Assembly: GCF_003058465.1 (NCBI RefSeq)
Contig: NZ_CP028901.1
Location: 744,001 to 808,000 of the forward strand
Direction of reading: 5' to 3'
Length of the DNA stretch: 64,000 bases
Source of the DNA: Orrella marina
GTDB lineage: Bacteria > Pseudomonadota > Gammaproteobacteria > Burkholderiales > Burkholderiaceae_B
Shown here: piece by piece, positions 1 through 9,483 of the stretch
How positions within the stretch are numbered: the first letter of the stretch is position 1
Layout: each line of letters begins with the position of its first letter
Made by a program: the position numbers and the translations under genes
Notes under the pieces: model-generated
What the model saw: only the letters and a program-made list of their open reading frames with translations
Database searches by the model: none
Told to the model about the DNA's origin: nothing

Positions 1-2
1 TG

Positions 3-686
3 AGTTCAGGTCAGGCGCTCAGCGCGTTGAATCAGCTTGCAACAGACAGCCTGCCAGAGGGAGTCGAGTTTCAGTGGACTGGCATGTCATATCAGGAACG
101 CCTGGTCGGGTACACCCAGATCATTGTGTTCGCGCTCTCGATCCTGCTGGTCTATCTGGTGCTGGCAGGCCAGTACGAGTCCTGGGCAGCACCGCTGGCT
201 GTGTTGAGTGCCGTGCCCCTGGCACTGTCTGGCATTGTGATTGCGCTGACACTCACGGGTCTGGATAACAACATCTACGTGCAGATCGGTCTTGTCCTGA
301 TGATTGCGCTCTCAGCGAAGAACGCCATCCTGATTGTCGAGGTGGCACTGGAGGCAAGAAGGGCCGGCATGAACCTGGTCGACTCTGCTCTGCATGCTTC
401 TCACGAGCGGTTCAGACCGATCGTCATGACCTCGATTGCCTTCATTCTGGGGGTGGTCCCACTGCTGACTGCTTCGGGTGCAGGTGCGGCTTCACGCTTC
501 TCGATCGGTTTGACAGTGTTTAGCGGCATGATTGCGTCCACGACACTGGCGGTGGCGATTGTGCCGGTTTTCTACGTCAAGATCATGACCTGGCTCGGAG
601 GTAATCCGAACAAGGATGAAGAGGATGACGAGGATGATGGCGATCTTGTAGAGTTGCAGGAAGCGAAGGCGCTAGACAAGTCGTGA
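3..686 (+). CDS. RND multidrug efflux inner-membrane transporter, C-terminal part (5' end outside window)
   Basis: The reading frame is open from the left edge and ends at a TGA at 684-686, so only about 227 C-terminal residues are visible. They match the last membrane half of AcrB/MexB-type proton-driven pumps. Seen here are a hydrophobic stretch followed by GQYESW, a helix with LALSGIVIAL, the conserved segment LMIALSAKNAILIVE, and RPIVMTSIAFILGVVPL followed by a final transmembrane helix ending in PVFYV. Family knowledge places such a pump with a periplasmic adaptor and an outer-membrane channel, presumably encoded upstream. The cytoplasmic tail is unusually acidic (Asp/Glu run around window 616-645). 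Substrate cannot be inferred. The frame is certain; the full gene start lies outside. Confidence 0.93.
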   Translation, partial: SSGQALSALNQLATDSLPEGVEFQWTGMSYQERLVGYTQIIVFALSILLVYLVLAGQYESWAAPLAVLSAVPLALSGIVIALTLTGLDNNIYVQIGLVLMIALSAKNAILIVEVALEARRAGMNLVDSALHASHERFRPIVMTSIAFILGVVPLLTASGAGAASRFSIGLTVFSGMIASTTLAVAIVPVFYVKIMTWLGGNPNKDEEDDEDDGDLVELQEAKALDKS

Positions 687-874
687 TTGCGGATCCCTTT
701 CCTTCATCTCCGTGGTCAGACGCCAGGGATGCAGGTTAAGGGTAGAGGAATGATTGGTTTGTCGTCGCCGTTTACGGATCGTAGATTGCAAGTATGCCCT
801 GTCCTTGGGTTAAAGCCTTCGGGCTACTGGACCGGGTCAGTTTTGTCTGGATGTTGCGTGACTGTGCGTGTCAC

Positions 875-2893
875 TTAGTGCGTGTCATTTAGCGCTTGTC
901 CGTGGTGGCTATCCTGCTCCAGGTGGATCCAGTCAACGATGTCTGCGCACGGGGAATATCCGGACACCAGTTTCTGGAGCATGAGTTTGACCTTGCCAAT
1001 CTCGTTGTTATTCGAGGCGACCAAGAGCTCTGCGAGCAAAGGCTTCAGTTCTGACCACTCCAGATAGTCCTCCTGTGCACGCATGATTCGCGGGTGGCTG
1101 GTACCTTTTGGATTGTGTCCGATCAGGAGTTCCTCGTAGAGTTTCTCTCCCGGTCGCAAACCGGTGACCTCAATCTCGATGTCGCCATCAGGGTTGCTCT
1201 CATCGCGTACCGTCAATCCTGACAGTTCGATCATCCTGCGGGCGAGATCAATGATTTTGACGGGTTCACCCATGTCGAGCACAAATACGTCTCCCCCCTG
1301 GGCCATGGCTCCTGCCTGAATCACCAGTTGTGCGGCTTCAGGAATCGTCATGAAGTAGCGCGTCATTTCGCCATGCGTCACAGTCACAGGGCCGCCATCG
1401 CGGATCTGCTGCCGGAATTTGGGCACAACAGAACCAGAAGAACCCAGGACGTTGCCAAATCGCACCATGGTAAAGCGTGTCTTGCTGGTATCGGGGCTGG
1501 ATTCGGCCAGTGCCTGCAGCACCATCTCCGCCAGACGCTTGCTCGCACCCATGATGTTGGTGGGTCGCACAGCTTTGTCTGTACTCACCAGCACAAAATC
1601 TGACACGCTGTATTGCATTGCAAGTTCGGCCACAGTGAGCGTGCCACAGGTATTGTTCTTGATACCTTCAGCTGGATTGTGCTCGACCAGTGGAACGTGC
1701 TTGTAAGCAGCGGCGTGGTAGATTGTTTGCGGCATCCAGGTGGACAGCAACACGCGCATCCTGCCCGTGTCCTGTACATTTCCGATTAACGGAATGAGTG
1801 GGGAACTCTTCTGATCCTCAGTGCCATCTTCAAGGCTCGCCAGGTTCTGTGGTTCAGAGAGCCAGGTGGATTCAAGCTCTGAGTGGATGGCGTACAGTGC
1901 AAATTCGCTCGCCTCGACCAGCAGCAGTCGCCTGGGTGAGTGTTTCATGATCTGCCGGCATATCTCGCTACCGATCGATCCGCCTGCGCCAGTCACCATT
2001 ACTGTCTTGCCCTGGATATTGCGTGCCAGCAGGAGCGGATTGGGCGAGACTGACTCTCGACCGAGCAGATCATCAATGTCCAGTTCGAGCAAATCTGCCA
2101 GCGAGACCTTTCCCTGCGCCAGTGCACTCATGCTCGGTAGCGAGTGAACCGCGACGCGAGCTTGCTGGATCTTGCTGATGATGGCATTGCGACGGGAGCG
2201 GTTGATGGAGGGAAGTGCCAGCAGAACACTTTGAACCCCTTTGGTCTCCACGAGCAGCGGCAAATCCTGCGGATCGTAGATCGGTAAACCGTTGAGAACC
2301 TGGCGCTGCAGGTGGGGGTCGTCGTCAAGATAACCGATGATCTGCATCTCGGCACTGTTGTGCATGGCCGCTGCCAGTTGTCGGCCGGCGTAGCCTGCCC
2401 CGTATATGAGAACACCAGGTCGTTTGGACTGTCGCAGGATTGCCCGGTAGGCACCGCCAAGCCAGAAAGCGGCGAGGGCGCGTGATGCACCAATGGCCAG
2501 CAACAGCAAGATGGGTTGCATCACACCGACTGTTCGCGGAATGCCGGTGAAGCCGATGACCGTGATGGCCGTGAAATATAGCAAACCGTATACCGCCATG
2601 GCGCGCACGATAGTGTGGGCAGCAGTCAGTTCGGAGTGCCGGAAAATGACACGGTAGAAGCCGTATCGGACAAATATCGGGAGCGCAAGAATGATCGAAA
2701 TCAGCGCAGCGATATCTGCCTCCCAGAACTGATCGCTTACGATCGGGACCCAGTAGTCCAGACGCAGAAAAAACGCCAGCCAGACCGTCAGTACGCACAG
2801 GCAGACATCAACAAGCAGGGCGATGGATCGTTTGGCGAATCGCGGCATGGCCAGAACGGGATCTGCCAGCATCTTGAAATACTGAAACCTCAA
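875..2893 (-). CDS. WbpM/CapD-like nucleotide-sugar 4,6-dehydratase, membrane-anchored
   Basis: The 672-residue protein has about four N-terminal transmembrane helices (residues 20-140), then a first nucleotide-binding-like region with GAGYAGRQLA near 165. The catalytic SDR domain starts at GKTVMVTGAGGSIGSE near residue 295. It carries AAYKHVPLVEHNP and the STDKAVRPTNIMGASKR segment. In that segment Met replaces the usual catalytic Tyr before Lys, the Ser-Met-Lys arrangement described for WbpM-type UDP-GlcNAc 4,6-dehydratases. Family role: conversion of a UDP-HexNAc to its 4-keto-6-deoxy form, the first step toward QuiNAc/FucNAc or bacillosamine-like sugars for O-antigen, capsule or EPS. It sits 15 bp downstream of the sugar transferase on the same strand, probably co-transcribed. 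Exact sugar product is unknown. Confidence 0.9.
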   Translation of the reverse strand: MRFQYFKMLADPVLAMPRFAKRSIALLVDVCLCVLTVWLAFFLRLDYWVPIVSDQFWEADIAALISIILALPIFVRYGFYRVIFRHSELTAAHTIVRAMAVYGLLYFTAITVIGFTGIPRTVGVMQPILLLLAIGASRALAAFWLGGAYRAILRQSKRPGVLIYGAGYAGRQLAAAMHNSAEMQIIGYLDDDPHLQRQVLNGLPIYDPQDLPLLVETKGVQSVLLALPSINRSRRNAIISKIQQARVAVHSLPSMSALAQGKVSLADLLELDIDDLLGRESVSPNPLLLARNIQGKTVMVTGAGGSIGSEICRQIMKHSPRRLLLVEASEFALYAIHSELESTWLSEPQNLASLEDGTEDQKSSPLIPLIGNVQDTGRMRVLLSTWMPQTIYHAAAYKHVPLVEHNPAEGIKNNTCGTLTVAELAMQYSVSDFVLVSTDKAVRPTNIMGASKRLAEMVLQALAESSPDTSKTRFTMVRFGNVLGSSGSVVPKFRQQIRDGGPVTVTHGEMTRYFMTIPEAAQLVIQAGAMAQGGDVFVLDMGEPVKIIDLARRMIELSGLTVRDESNPDGDIEIEVTGLRPGEKLYEELLIGHNPKGTSHPRIMRAQEDYLEWSELKPLLAELLVASNNNEIGKVKLMLQKLVSGYSPCADIVDWIHLEQDSHHGQALNDTH

Positions 2894-2908
2894 AAAATCT
2901 CTCCCGCT

Positions 2909-3517
2909 TTAGTGAGAAACACCCTTGCCACCAAGTGCCTGGACGAAGGTCAGCCAGAGAATCCGGATATCGAACAGGACTGACCTGTGCGTCAGATACT
3001 CGGCATCAAAAGCAACCTTGGCAGGCAGATCGAGTTCGTCGCGACCATTGATCTGCGCCCAGCCTGTTAGTCCAGGCAAGAGTAAGTGCACGTTCTTCTC
3101 GGTACGCATCTCGATGAGATCGTACTGGTTGTAGAGCGCTGGACGAGGCCCCACAAAGCTCATGTCACCCTTGAGAATGTTCCATAACTGGGGAAGTTCG
3201 TCCAGACTGGTGCGACGTATGAACGCACCGACCCGTGTCACGTAGGCATCAGGCCGGGTTAGCAGATGGGTTGCGACCACAGGGGTGTCAGTGCGCATGC
3301 TTCGAAACTTCGGCATCCGGAAGATCCGGTTGCTGGCGCCGATCCGGTCGCTCCAGTAGAGCGCAGGTCCTGGCGATGTCAGCCGCACAAGCAGGGCGAT
3401 GATGCACATCGGAAGAATGAGAATGGAGCCTGCCATCAGGGCGAGGATGATATCCATGACCCGTTTGCTGGTCGTTATCGGCTTGATGCTGTGCGGTGAA
3501 GTGTCAGTCGAAGTCAC
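2909..3517 (-). CDS. Initiating bacterial sugar transferase (undecaprenyl-phosphate hexose-1-phosphate transferase family)
   Basis: The protein has one N-terminal membrane helix after [10 protein letters not shown], then the family signature: [49 protein letters not shown] and [11 protein letters not shown]. These are the cytoplasmic catalytic features of WbaP/WcaJ/PglC-like enzymes that load a sugar-1-phosphate onto undecaprenyl phosphate. The start is uncertain. The frame is open to a TTG at 3607, but GTG at 3517 gives about 202 residues, the usual length for a short-form transferase, with some 20 residues before the helix. It ends 15 bp before the WbpM-like gene, so the dehydratase may supply its substrate. 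A WecA-like transferase at 10072-11196 is a second candidate initiator in the window. Confidence 0.88.
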   Translation of the reverse strand: MTSTDTSPHSIKPITTSKRVMDIILALMAGSILILPMCIIALLVRLTSPGPALYWSDRIGASNRIFRMPKFRSMRTDTPVVATHLLTRPDAYVTRVGAFIRRTSLDELPQLWNILKGDMSFVGPRPALYNQYDLIEMRTEKNVHLLLPGLTGWAQINGRDELDLPAKVAFDAEYLTHRSVLFDIRILWLTFVQALGGKGVSH

Positions 3518-3607
3518 GATTTCTCTGGGGTTGGCACTGAAATGCACGCTGGCAAGGGAACATGTCTCGAACCAGCAAGCCGATTCCGAAGGACAAGGAC
3601 GGCTCAA

Positions 3608-4434
3608 GTGTCCGACTGGCGTAGTGTAGCGCCGTACCGTTGCGGTATGAACCAGGAGTTAACACTTCTCGGCCACCAGCGAAGACGACAGGCCTGACAG
3701 GCTTGAGGCCTGGATATCTCGCCTGGGGCCTGGTCAGGTTCTGTTCAGGCCATGGCGCTACAAGATGTTCGGTCAAACAGATCACAAATGCAATTTTAAG
3801 ATATATTTAATAAGGACAGATATTAGAGGGGCGCTGAGAATAGTTCGCAGGCCAATCATGGTCATGGTTAATACGCGTGAGCGCTGATGCCCGGCATTGA
3901 CCAGATGAGGGTCGGTGGATCGGGAGCGTGGGGCGGGAGCGCGGGGCGGGTGAGTGACTCGTGTGGACGGACTTGTCAGAGTGCTGCAGACAATCACATG
4001 TGTCGCCAAAGCCAGCACCAGATCCGGATCACACCGGTTTGCGCCAGTGTCGTTCTGGTTCTGACCTTGCGGTGGCTACGTTGTGTGAGTATTTATGAGG
4101 GTTTGTTGTATGTCTGACTGCTCGATTCGCAGTTTTTTGAGATGATGTCTGGTATTCACCGGTCGCATGTGTAACTCAGGAAAAACCTCGAGTGAGTGCT
4201 ATAGAAAAGTAGGTTACAGTAGCGCAGGCGAGACCAGCTGCGACCTCCTGATACGGGCAAAGAGCAGGGATTGTCTTTGGTCAATTCCAGTGGTTCGAAT
4301 GAGAGCAGACTGTCAGTCATCTGCCACGTTCTGTCGGGCGTAATTCGGTTTTTTGTGAACGGATTGCCGGTTGCCAGCGTGCGACAGAATTTTGCAGGAA
4401 TCTCAGGATCAGGGCGTGCACAGCGTTATATTTT
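3608..4434. other. Long intergenic region between divergent polysaccharide operons
   Basis: No convincing gene is present: short open frames here have no recognisable domains and atypical composition. The segment separates the minus-strand transferase/dehydratase pair from the plus-strand phosphatase/export/kinase operon, so it should hold both promoters. I did not find a clean sigma-70 promoter or an ops/JUMPstart motif. A 13-bp GC-rich unit is tandemly duplicated at 3921-3946. The stretch 3780-3840 is AT-rich. Confidence 0.6.
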
Positions 4435-4464
4435 TTGAACTCTTTCTTTCAGGCGGTTGTTGAG

Positions 4465-4932
4465 GTGGATTCCGGCACATTCCGAGTCTTGGTGATATGC
4501 ACGGCGAATATTTGCAGGAGTCCCGCAGCACAGGTTTTGCTACAGAAAGAGTTGCAAGATTACAACGTGCTGGTGGAGTCTGCGGGCACGCGAGCCGTAG
4601 AAGGAAACCCGGCCGATTCGTCCATGATCGAGTTGATGCTTGAACGGGGGTATGACGAGATTCTGCAGCATCGCTCTCGCGCGTTGTTGCCTTCCCACAC
4701 GAATCGTTATCAGCTGTTACTGTGCATGGAGAGGGACCATCTTGCGTCAGTTCAATCTTTGAACCCGGCGGTCCTGGGAAGAGCCAGGCTCTTCGGACAG
4801 TGGGATGGGCAGTCCGAGGTCGACGATCCGGTCGGACGTTCGATAGCAACATATGAAAAATCTGTGGATCGCATGACGGTCCTGGCAGGTCAGTGGGCCA
4901 AAAAGATGATTGAAATGGGTTTTGTTACATGA
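4465..4932 (+). CDS. wzb: Low-molecular-weight protein tyrosine phosphatase (Wzb/Etp type)
   Basis: About 155 residues in the LMW-PTP fold. The phosphate-binding loop is CTANICRSPAA (C-X5-R-S) near the N-terminus, SAGT follows, and the general-acid loop is VDDPVGRS near the C-terminus. In Wzx/Wzy-type systems this enzyme dephosphorylates the Tyr-rich tail of the Wzc autokinase in the cytoplasm, cycling chain-length control. The frame is open to a TTG at 4435. I favour GTG at 4465, preceded by AGGCGG eight bases upstream. The stop overlaps the next start (ATGA at 4929-4932), implying translational coupling to the export lipoprotein. Symbol is by family and gene order. Confidence 0.88.
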   Translation: MDSGTFRVLVICTANICRSPAAQVLLQKELQDYNVLVESAGTRAVEGNPADSSMIELMLERGYDEILQHRSRALLPSHTNRYQLLLCMERDHLASVQSLNPAVLGRARLFGQWDGQSEVDDPVGRSIATYEKSVDRMTVLAGQWAKKMIEMGFVT

Positions 4933-6224
4933 GCATGCATGAGGATTGCAAAGAAGTGCCCGCGAGTCTGTCATGCAGCGGCAGGAATAATGATTGTGAG
5001 ACGGCGTTCAACAAATGCCGCAACCAGAACAGCAGCCGCCAGAACTGCAGGCATCTACTGACACCCATTAAAGGACTCTTTCTGGCTGCAACAGCCGGGT
5101 TGCTTGTTTCCGGTTGCGCAGTCGTGCCGGGCATGTTTGCTTCGTATGAGCGGCAACCCGAAGTGCTGCAGACCGAGCAAGAGCCTGCTCAGATGGACTA
5201 CACGCTGCTTCAGGTCACCCCGTTGCTGGTGCGTCGTCTGGTCGAGCAGGCCGATGCGGACTCTGTTGCAATTCAAGGGACGCTTCCCGAACCCAAGGTC
5301 GCGAGTTATCCCTATCGTCTGGGCCCTCAGGACACCTTGCGCATTTTTGTCTGGGGACATCCGGATCTGACACCGGCCACGAGTAGCGTATCGGCCAACA
5401 ACATCGCGAGCACTCCGGCCGGCCGTACGATTGACTCCAGCGGCAACATCTATTTCCCAATGGTTGGCAACATTCGTGCTGCTGGCTTGACTGTGAGCGA
5501 GTTCCGCGACCGACTGTCCCGCGCACTGAGTCAGTACATCGCCGATCCGCAGGTTGAGGTTGACGTGGCAGGCTTCAGAAGCCAGCGAGTATTTCTCGCA
5601 GGTGAAGTCAAGTCGCCTGGCGCACTGGAGATCACCGATCAGCCGCTGCGGATCACTGACGCCATTGCACAAGCAGGTGGCGCAACCAATAATGCGGACC
5701 TGTACGATGTCAAGCTTACGCGTGGGGATGAGTCAGTCCGTTTGAATCTTGACGGGCTTTACTACGACGGCGACATGGATGTGAACGTGCTGCTTCACGC
5801 AGGCGACGTACTGTCAGTTCCTGACCGCCTGCAACGCAAGATCTTCATGCTCGGTGAGGTCGGCAACTCGGTTGGAGCCAATCAGGCCAGGTCTTATGTC
5901 ATGCGCCGCGGCAGGATGTCACTCACTGAGGTGCTTGCTGACGCTGGCGGCGTGAGTCCTTTCAGTGCGGCAGCCTCGGAAATCTATGTGCTCAGGGCTG
6001 ACCCGGATGCCAGCTCCCCGACTGAAGGGGCCCGCAAGCCAGTCGTGTTCAAACTGAGTTCGAGAGAGCCGCAGATGCTGGTACTCGCGGACCAGTTCCC
6101 GATTCTTCCGCGCGACGTGATCTTCGTGAACCCGACCGGACCGACGGTTATTGGTCGATTCATCGGTCAGTTCTTCCCGATCCTGAGTGCCACGAACACT
6201 GCGAACAACATCAGCCCGTTCTGA
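4929..6224 (+). CDS. wza: Outer-membrane polysaccharide export lipoprotein (Wza-like, Poly_export + SLBB)
   Basis: The protein of 431 residues has a lipobox LLVSGC with the lipidated Cys near residue 63. The hydrophobic core lies around residues 48-60, so about 45 polar residues precede it. This is long for a signal peptide, and the true start may be odd even though ATG 4929 is coupled to the upstream stop. The mature part has the Poly_export domain (YRLGPQDTLRIFVWGHPDLTP near 115) and SLBB-type repeats (VDVAGFRSQRVFLAGEVKSPG and FMLGEVGN). Family role: octameric channel carrying polymer across the outer membrane, contacting Wzc. It is followed 26 bp later by the kinase gene. Confidence 0.92.
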   Translation: MSMHEDCKEVPASLSCSGRNNDCETAFNKCRNQNSSRQNCRHLLTPIKGLFLAATAGLLVSGCAVVPGMFASYERQPEVLQTEQEPAQMDYTLLQVTPLLVRRLVEQADADSVAIQGTLPEPKVASYPYRLGPQDTLRIFVWGHPDLTPATSSVSANNIASTPAGRTIDSSGNIYFPMVGNIRAAGLTVSEFRDRLSRALSQYIADPQVEVDVAGFRSQRVFLAGEVKSPGALEITDQPLRITDAIAQAGGATNNADLYDVKLTRGDESVRLNLDGLYYDGDMDVNVLLHAGDVLSVPDRLQRKIFMLGEVGNSVGANQARSYVMRRGRMSLTEVLADAGGVSPFSAAASEIYVLRADPDASSPTEGARKPVVFKLSSREPQMLVLADQFPILPRDVIFVNPTGPTVIGRFIGQFFPILSATNTANNISPF

Positions 6225-6250
6225 CGGTCTGAACCGGATAATTTAGCGAT

Positions 6251-8617
6251 ATGAGTGCATCGAATACTTCGTCGAGTTCTGGGTCTTCCAACGCGCCGGT
6301 GAGTTACCCGCAGGGTCATCCCAACGGAGGGGCTGTGATTCAGGATGATGACACCATCTCCCTGGTGGACCTGCTCGACAATTTTCTGTATTACAAGTGG
6401 TACTTCATCATCGTCACGCTGATCGCGGGGGCGCTGTCACTTGGCTATGCGATTATCGCGACACCGATTTACACAGCTGATGCACTGATACAGATCGAGG
6501 AGAAAAAGGGTTCATCGCTCTTTAGCGGTCTTGGCGATGGGGCGACATCGCTATTTGCGCCAACTTCTCCAATTGTGGGCGAAATTGAAATCATTCGTTC
6601 GCGATCGGTAATTGGTCAGGCGGTTGAATCTCTCAACGCAAACGTGGATGTCAGTGTTCAGAATCGTATCCCTGTCATCGGTGAATGGCTGTCGCGCGTT
6701 CTGGATAAGGACGAGAATGGTCTTGTCATCCCGATGACGGACGCTTTGCAGTTCGCCTGGGGCGGAGAAAAACTTCAGGTCAACAATATCCGGGTTCCTG
6801 ATCATTTGTACGGGAAAGCTTTGCTTCTGGAGATAGGAGAGGGTAGATCATGGGCGCTCAGCGTTGAGGAGACCGGTGAGTTACTTTTGAAGGGACAGGG
6901 CAGCGGCCAGCAACTGTCCGCTCTAAACGGTCAATTTCAGATTGAGCTCGGCCCGTTCCAGGCTCGCCCAGGCACGGTGTTCAGAGTTGTCGTGCTGTCC
7001 TTGCAGAATGAGATTCGCAGAGCGACAGGGGGATTGAGTGTGGCCGAGTCAGGTCGTCAGTCAAGCTTGATTCGAATGACATATGAAAGTCCGGATCCGC
7101 AGTATGCCGCATTGATGCTCAACACGATCGCAGATGCATATCTGCGGCAGAATCTGGAGCGTCGCTCGGCTGAAGCAGAAAAAACACTGCAGTTCCTTAA
7201 AGGAGAGCTCCCGCGTCTGCGAGAGCAGCTTGACTTGTCTGAACAGGCACTCAATGAATTTCGCACCAGGACACGCACTGTCGACATGACGTTTGAGTTG
7301 CAGGAGCTTTTGACGCGGTCTGCCGACATCGAAACGCAGCAGATGCAGGCGGACCTCAAGCGCAGGGAGTTGGCGATTCGCTATGATCCGAGTCACCCGG
7401 TCATGAGGGCCCTGGATTCGCAGATTACTGGTCTGAACAGCGATGCAGAGGAAATCTCCAGCCGCATCAGCAAGTTGCCGGCGGTGCAGCAGGATTACAT
7501 TCGCCTGGCGAGAAACGTCGAGGTCAGCAATGAGCTATATCTTGGGTTACTGAACACGACGCAGCAGTTTGAAATTGCCAGAGCCGGCACGGTGGGTAAC
7601 GTCGCCATTATTGACCGGGCGGTTGTGCCCCAATCGCCAACCAAGCCTAGCAAGTCGATGATCGTTGCGGTCGGGACGATGGCGGGTATGTTTCTCGGGT
7701 TTCTGCTCACCCAGGTCGTTGCATTCATGACCAAGGTCGTGCGGGATCCCAAGAAGCTCGAGCTCGAAACCGGCATTTCGACACTCTCCATCATGCCGCT
7801 CGATGGTGAGCAGATGAAGCAGGTCCTGGAGAACGACAACAGACCTTTCATGCTGGCACATGAGCAGCCGGACGGGGCAGGGGCTGAAGCGCTGCGCAGC
7901 TTGCGAACGGCACTCATTTTTGCCCTGTCCGAGAAGCCGCGTTCGAAAGTGGTCCTGATTACCTCCGCCGTTCCATCGCAAGGCAAGAGCTTTATCAGCG
8001 CCAACCTGGCTTACCTGCTTTGTGCCACGGGCAAGAAGGTGTTGCTGATCGACGCCGATATTCGCAAGTCATCCATGCGGCGATACTTGAACTTCGATCC
8101 GAAGGCACCCGGTCTGACCGATTTGCTCAAGTCGTCGCGAGCGGGAGAACCCGCGTCGGTTGATGACGTTGTGATGCCTGACCTGCTTGAGAGTCTGGAT
8201 TTCCTGCCAACAGGTTCTCGCGTTCGTAACCCCGGTGATCTGCTTGCGGGCGAGCCGATTCTGGAATTGATTAATCGAATGGCCGAGCGATACGATTATG
8301 TGCTGATTGATTCGCCACCTCTGCTTCCCGTGCATGACGCCCGCTCACTCGGGAAAGTGGCTGATATCTCGCTGTTTGTGGCCCGCCAGGATGCTGTCAG
8401 TCTGTCTGAGGTACAAGACGCGATTGATGTTTTCAGTAAGGTCGGCAATCGTTTTGATGGTCTTGTATTCAACGGGTTTGTGCCGTCACGTATCCGCTAC
8501 GGATACGGCTATGGCTACGGTTATCGAAAATATGCGGGCCGTTATGGCAAGTATGCGACATATGGGCGCTATGGTCGTTATTATGATTCCGCTGATGATT
8601 CGAAGGATGGTCGATAG
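6251..8617 (+). CDS. wzc: Polysaccharide co-polymerase / tyrosine autokinase (Wzc-like)
   Basis: The 788-residue protein has an N-terminal Wzz domain with a first membrane helix (WYFIIVTLIAGALSLGYAI, residues ~55-75). A periplasmic coiled-coil stretch (~290-430) contains LKGELPRLREQLDLSEQAL, and a second helix lies near 480. The cytoplasmic BY-kinase domain has Walker A (SAVPSQGKSF, ~575), Walker A' (VLLIDADIRKSS, ~600) and Walker B (VLIDSPPLLP, ~686). The C-terminus is very rich in Tyr, beginning with RYGYGYGYGYRKY, the autophosphorylated cluster of this family. Together with the preceding phosphatase and export lipoprotein it forms a complete Wzb-Wza-Wzc export/regulation cassette. No flippase or polymerase gene is in the window, so those components must lie elsewhere. 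Confidence 0.93.
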   Translation: MSASNTSSSSGSSNAPVSYPQGHPNGGAVIQDDDTISLVDLLDNFLYYKWYFIIVTLIAGALSLGYAIIATPIYTADALIQIEEKKGSSLFSGLGDGATSLFAPTSPIVGEIEIIRSRSVIGQAVESLNANVDVSVQNRIPVIGEWLSRVLDKDENGLVIPMTDALQFAWGGEKLQVNNIRVPDHLYGKALLLEIGEGRSWALSVEETGELLLKGQGSGQQLSALNGQFQIELGPFQARPGTVFRVVVLSLQNEIRRATGGLSVAESGRQSSLIRMTYESPDPQYAALMLNTIADAYLRQNLERRSAEAEKTLQFLKGELPRLREQLDLSEQALNEFRTRTRTVDMTFELQELLTRSADIETQQMQADLKRRELAIRYDPSHPVMRALDSQITGLNSDAEEISSRISKLPAVQQDYIRLARNVEVSNELYLGLLNTTQQFEIARAGTVGNVAIIDRAVVPQSPTKPSKSMIVAVGTMAGMFLGFLLTQVVAFMTKVVRDPKKLELETGISTLSIMPLDGEQMKQVLENDNRPFMLAHEQPDGAGAEALRSLRTALIFALSEKPRSKVVLITSAVPSQGKSFISANLAYLLCATGKKVLLIDADIRKSSMRRYLNFDPKAPGLTDLLKSSRAGEPASVDDVVMPDLLESLDFLPTGSRVRNPGDLLAGEPILELINRMAERYDYVLIDSPPLLPVHDARSLGKVADISLFVARQDAVSLSEVQDAIDVFSKVGNRFDGLVFNGFVPSRIRYGYGYGYGYRKYAGRYGKYATYGRYGRYYDSADDSKDGR

Positions 8618-8831
8618 GCCATTATTGAGCCATTGTCCGCGAAGTCGTTGATACGCGTTGATACATTTTGATCTTTGTCGAGGGAATCCACTGCAGCTTC
8701 GTTGCGGTGTTTTCCTCGCCTTGTTTTTGCGCGTCTGATGTCGTGTTTTTGATAATGCCACTGGCAGGTGTATTTCTATCCCGAAGTGGTTGCGCTCCTG
8801 CTGCAAGATGGAAAAAAGCAACAGAAATTAT

Positions 8832-8860
8832 TTGACGCAGAAGATTCGCGCGAATACACT
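8832..8860 (+). promoter_or_regulatory. Sigma-70-like promoter of the cold-shock gene with a palindrome in the spacer
   Basis: The -35 box TTGACG (8832-8837) and -10 box TACACT (8855-8860) are separated by exactly 17 bases. The spacer ends in a perfect 12-bp palindrome, ATTCGCGCGAAT (8844-8855), touching the -10. Predicted transcription start near 8867 leaves a leader of about 135 nt before the ATG at 9002, consistent with the long structured leaders of csp genes. The rest of the 384-bp gap after the kinase gene holds only a 10-bp-period duplication of CGTTGATAC at 8646-8664. Confidence 0.6.
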
Positions 8861-9001
8861 AAAACAGCAAGATTTTCAAGCGACGTGGTTGTGATTTTGA
8901 GTGTCGCCCTGTGCGCTTTCAGTTGTCCTTATCCCTTCCTTGATCGTCTGGCATCCAAGCGTAATGCTGCTTTTATTTCTATTATCAAGGAAGTTTTTAT
9001 C

Positions 9002-9208
9002 ATGGCAACTGGTGTCGTTAAGTGGTTCAATTCTGAAAAAGGTTACGGATTCATCATGCCCGATGGTGGTGGTAAGGATCTGTTCGCTCACTACTCAGAA
9101 ATCCGTGCAGACGGTTACAAATCCCTGCAGGAGAACCAGAAAGTCAGCTTCGAGATTGGTCAGGGCGCCAAGGGTCCGAGCGCAACGAACATTCAGATCA
9201 TCGACTAA
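9002..9208 (+). CDS. Cold-shock domain protein (CspA family)
   Basis: A 68-residue single cold-shock domain, the standard length. RNP1 is KGYGFIMP and RNP2 is DLFAHYSEI (with Ala where VFVHF is common). The N-terminus [17 protein letters not shown] is typical. The ATG at 9002 is preceded by AAGGAAG at a good distance. The frame stays open upstream, but the extra residues are not family-like. Family role: cytoplasmic RNA/ssDNA-binding chaperone that melts RNA secondary structure, often cold- or growth-phase-induced. The promoter at 8832-8860 and terminator at 9353-9388 make it a monocistronic unit. Confidence 0.95.
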   Translation: MATGVVKWFNSEKGYGFIMPDGGGKDLFAHYSEIRADGYKSLQENQKVSFEIGQGAKGPSATNIQIID

Positions 9209-9280
9209 TCGTCTTGATCAGTACGGGATCAGTGCATGCAGACTGGTCCCGTGAGTTGTATGACCAACTATGAGCGCAAG

Positions 9281-9310
9281 CCCCTGGCTTTAGCCATGGG
9301 GTGGTTCAGT
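9281..9310 (+). repeat. Solo IS200/IS605-like end hairpin, copy 1
   Basis: A hairpin with arms CCCCTGGCT and AGCCATGGGG (one bulge), followed by GTGGTTCAG. It matches a second copy at 12771-12800 in 28 of 30 bases and the same orientation. The shape (short GC stem with a CTTTAGCC core) is typical of IS200/IS605 right ends, but no transposase gene abuts it. It lies between the cold-shock gene and its terminator, so it is probably transcribed. Confidence 0.5.
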
Positions 9311-9352
9311 TGAAGGATGTCGTGTAACTGGTACTCTGTGACCGACTCCCAG

Positions 9353-9388
9353 GCCCACACTAACTCATCAGTGTGGGCTTTGTTGCGT
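9353..9388 (+). terminator. Rho-independent terminator after the cold-shock gene
   Basis: A perfect 9-bp stem GCCCACACT / AGTGTGGGC with an 8-base loop (9353-9378), followed by a T-rich run starting TTTGTTG. It lies 145 bp past the cold-shock stop and before the nitroreductase. Confidence 0.75.
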
Positions 9389-9483
9389 TTAGGGACAGAG
9401 TTGTTAGGATGCGAGTGGAATACAAACTGTTGAGCGGGCCGCGACTGCGACCATCAAACCGGACCAGGTAGGACAAGATCGAA

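Noticed and set aside
687..874. Short open frame after the RND gene
   Set aside because: Starts right behind the RND stop without a ribosome site; no recognisable features.
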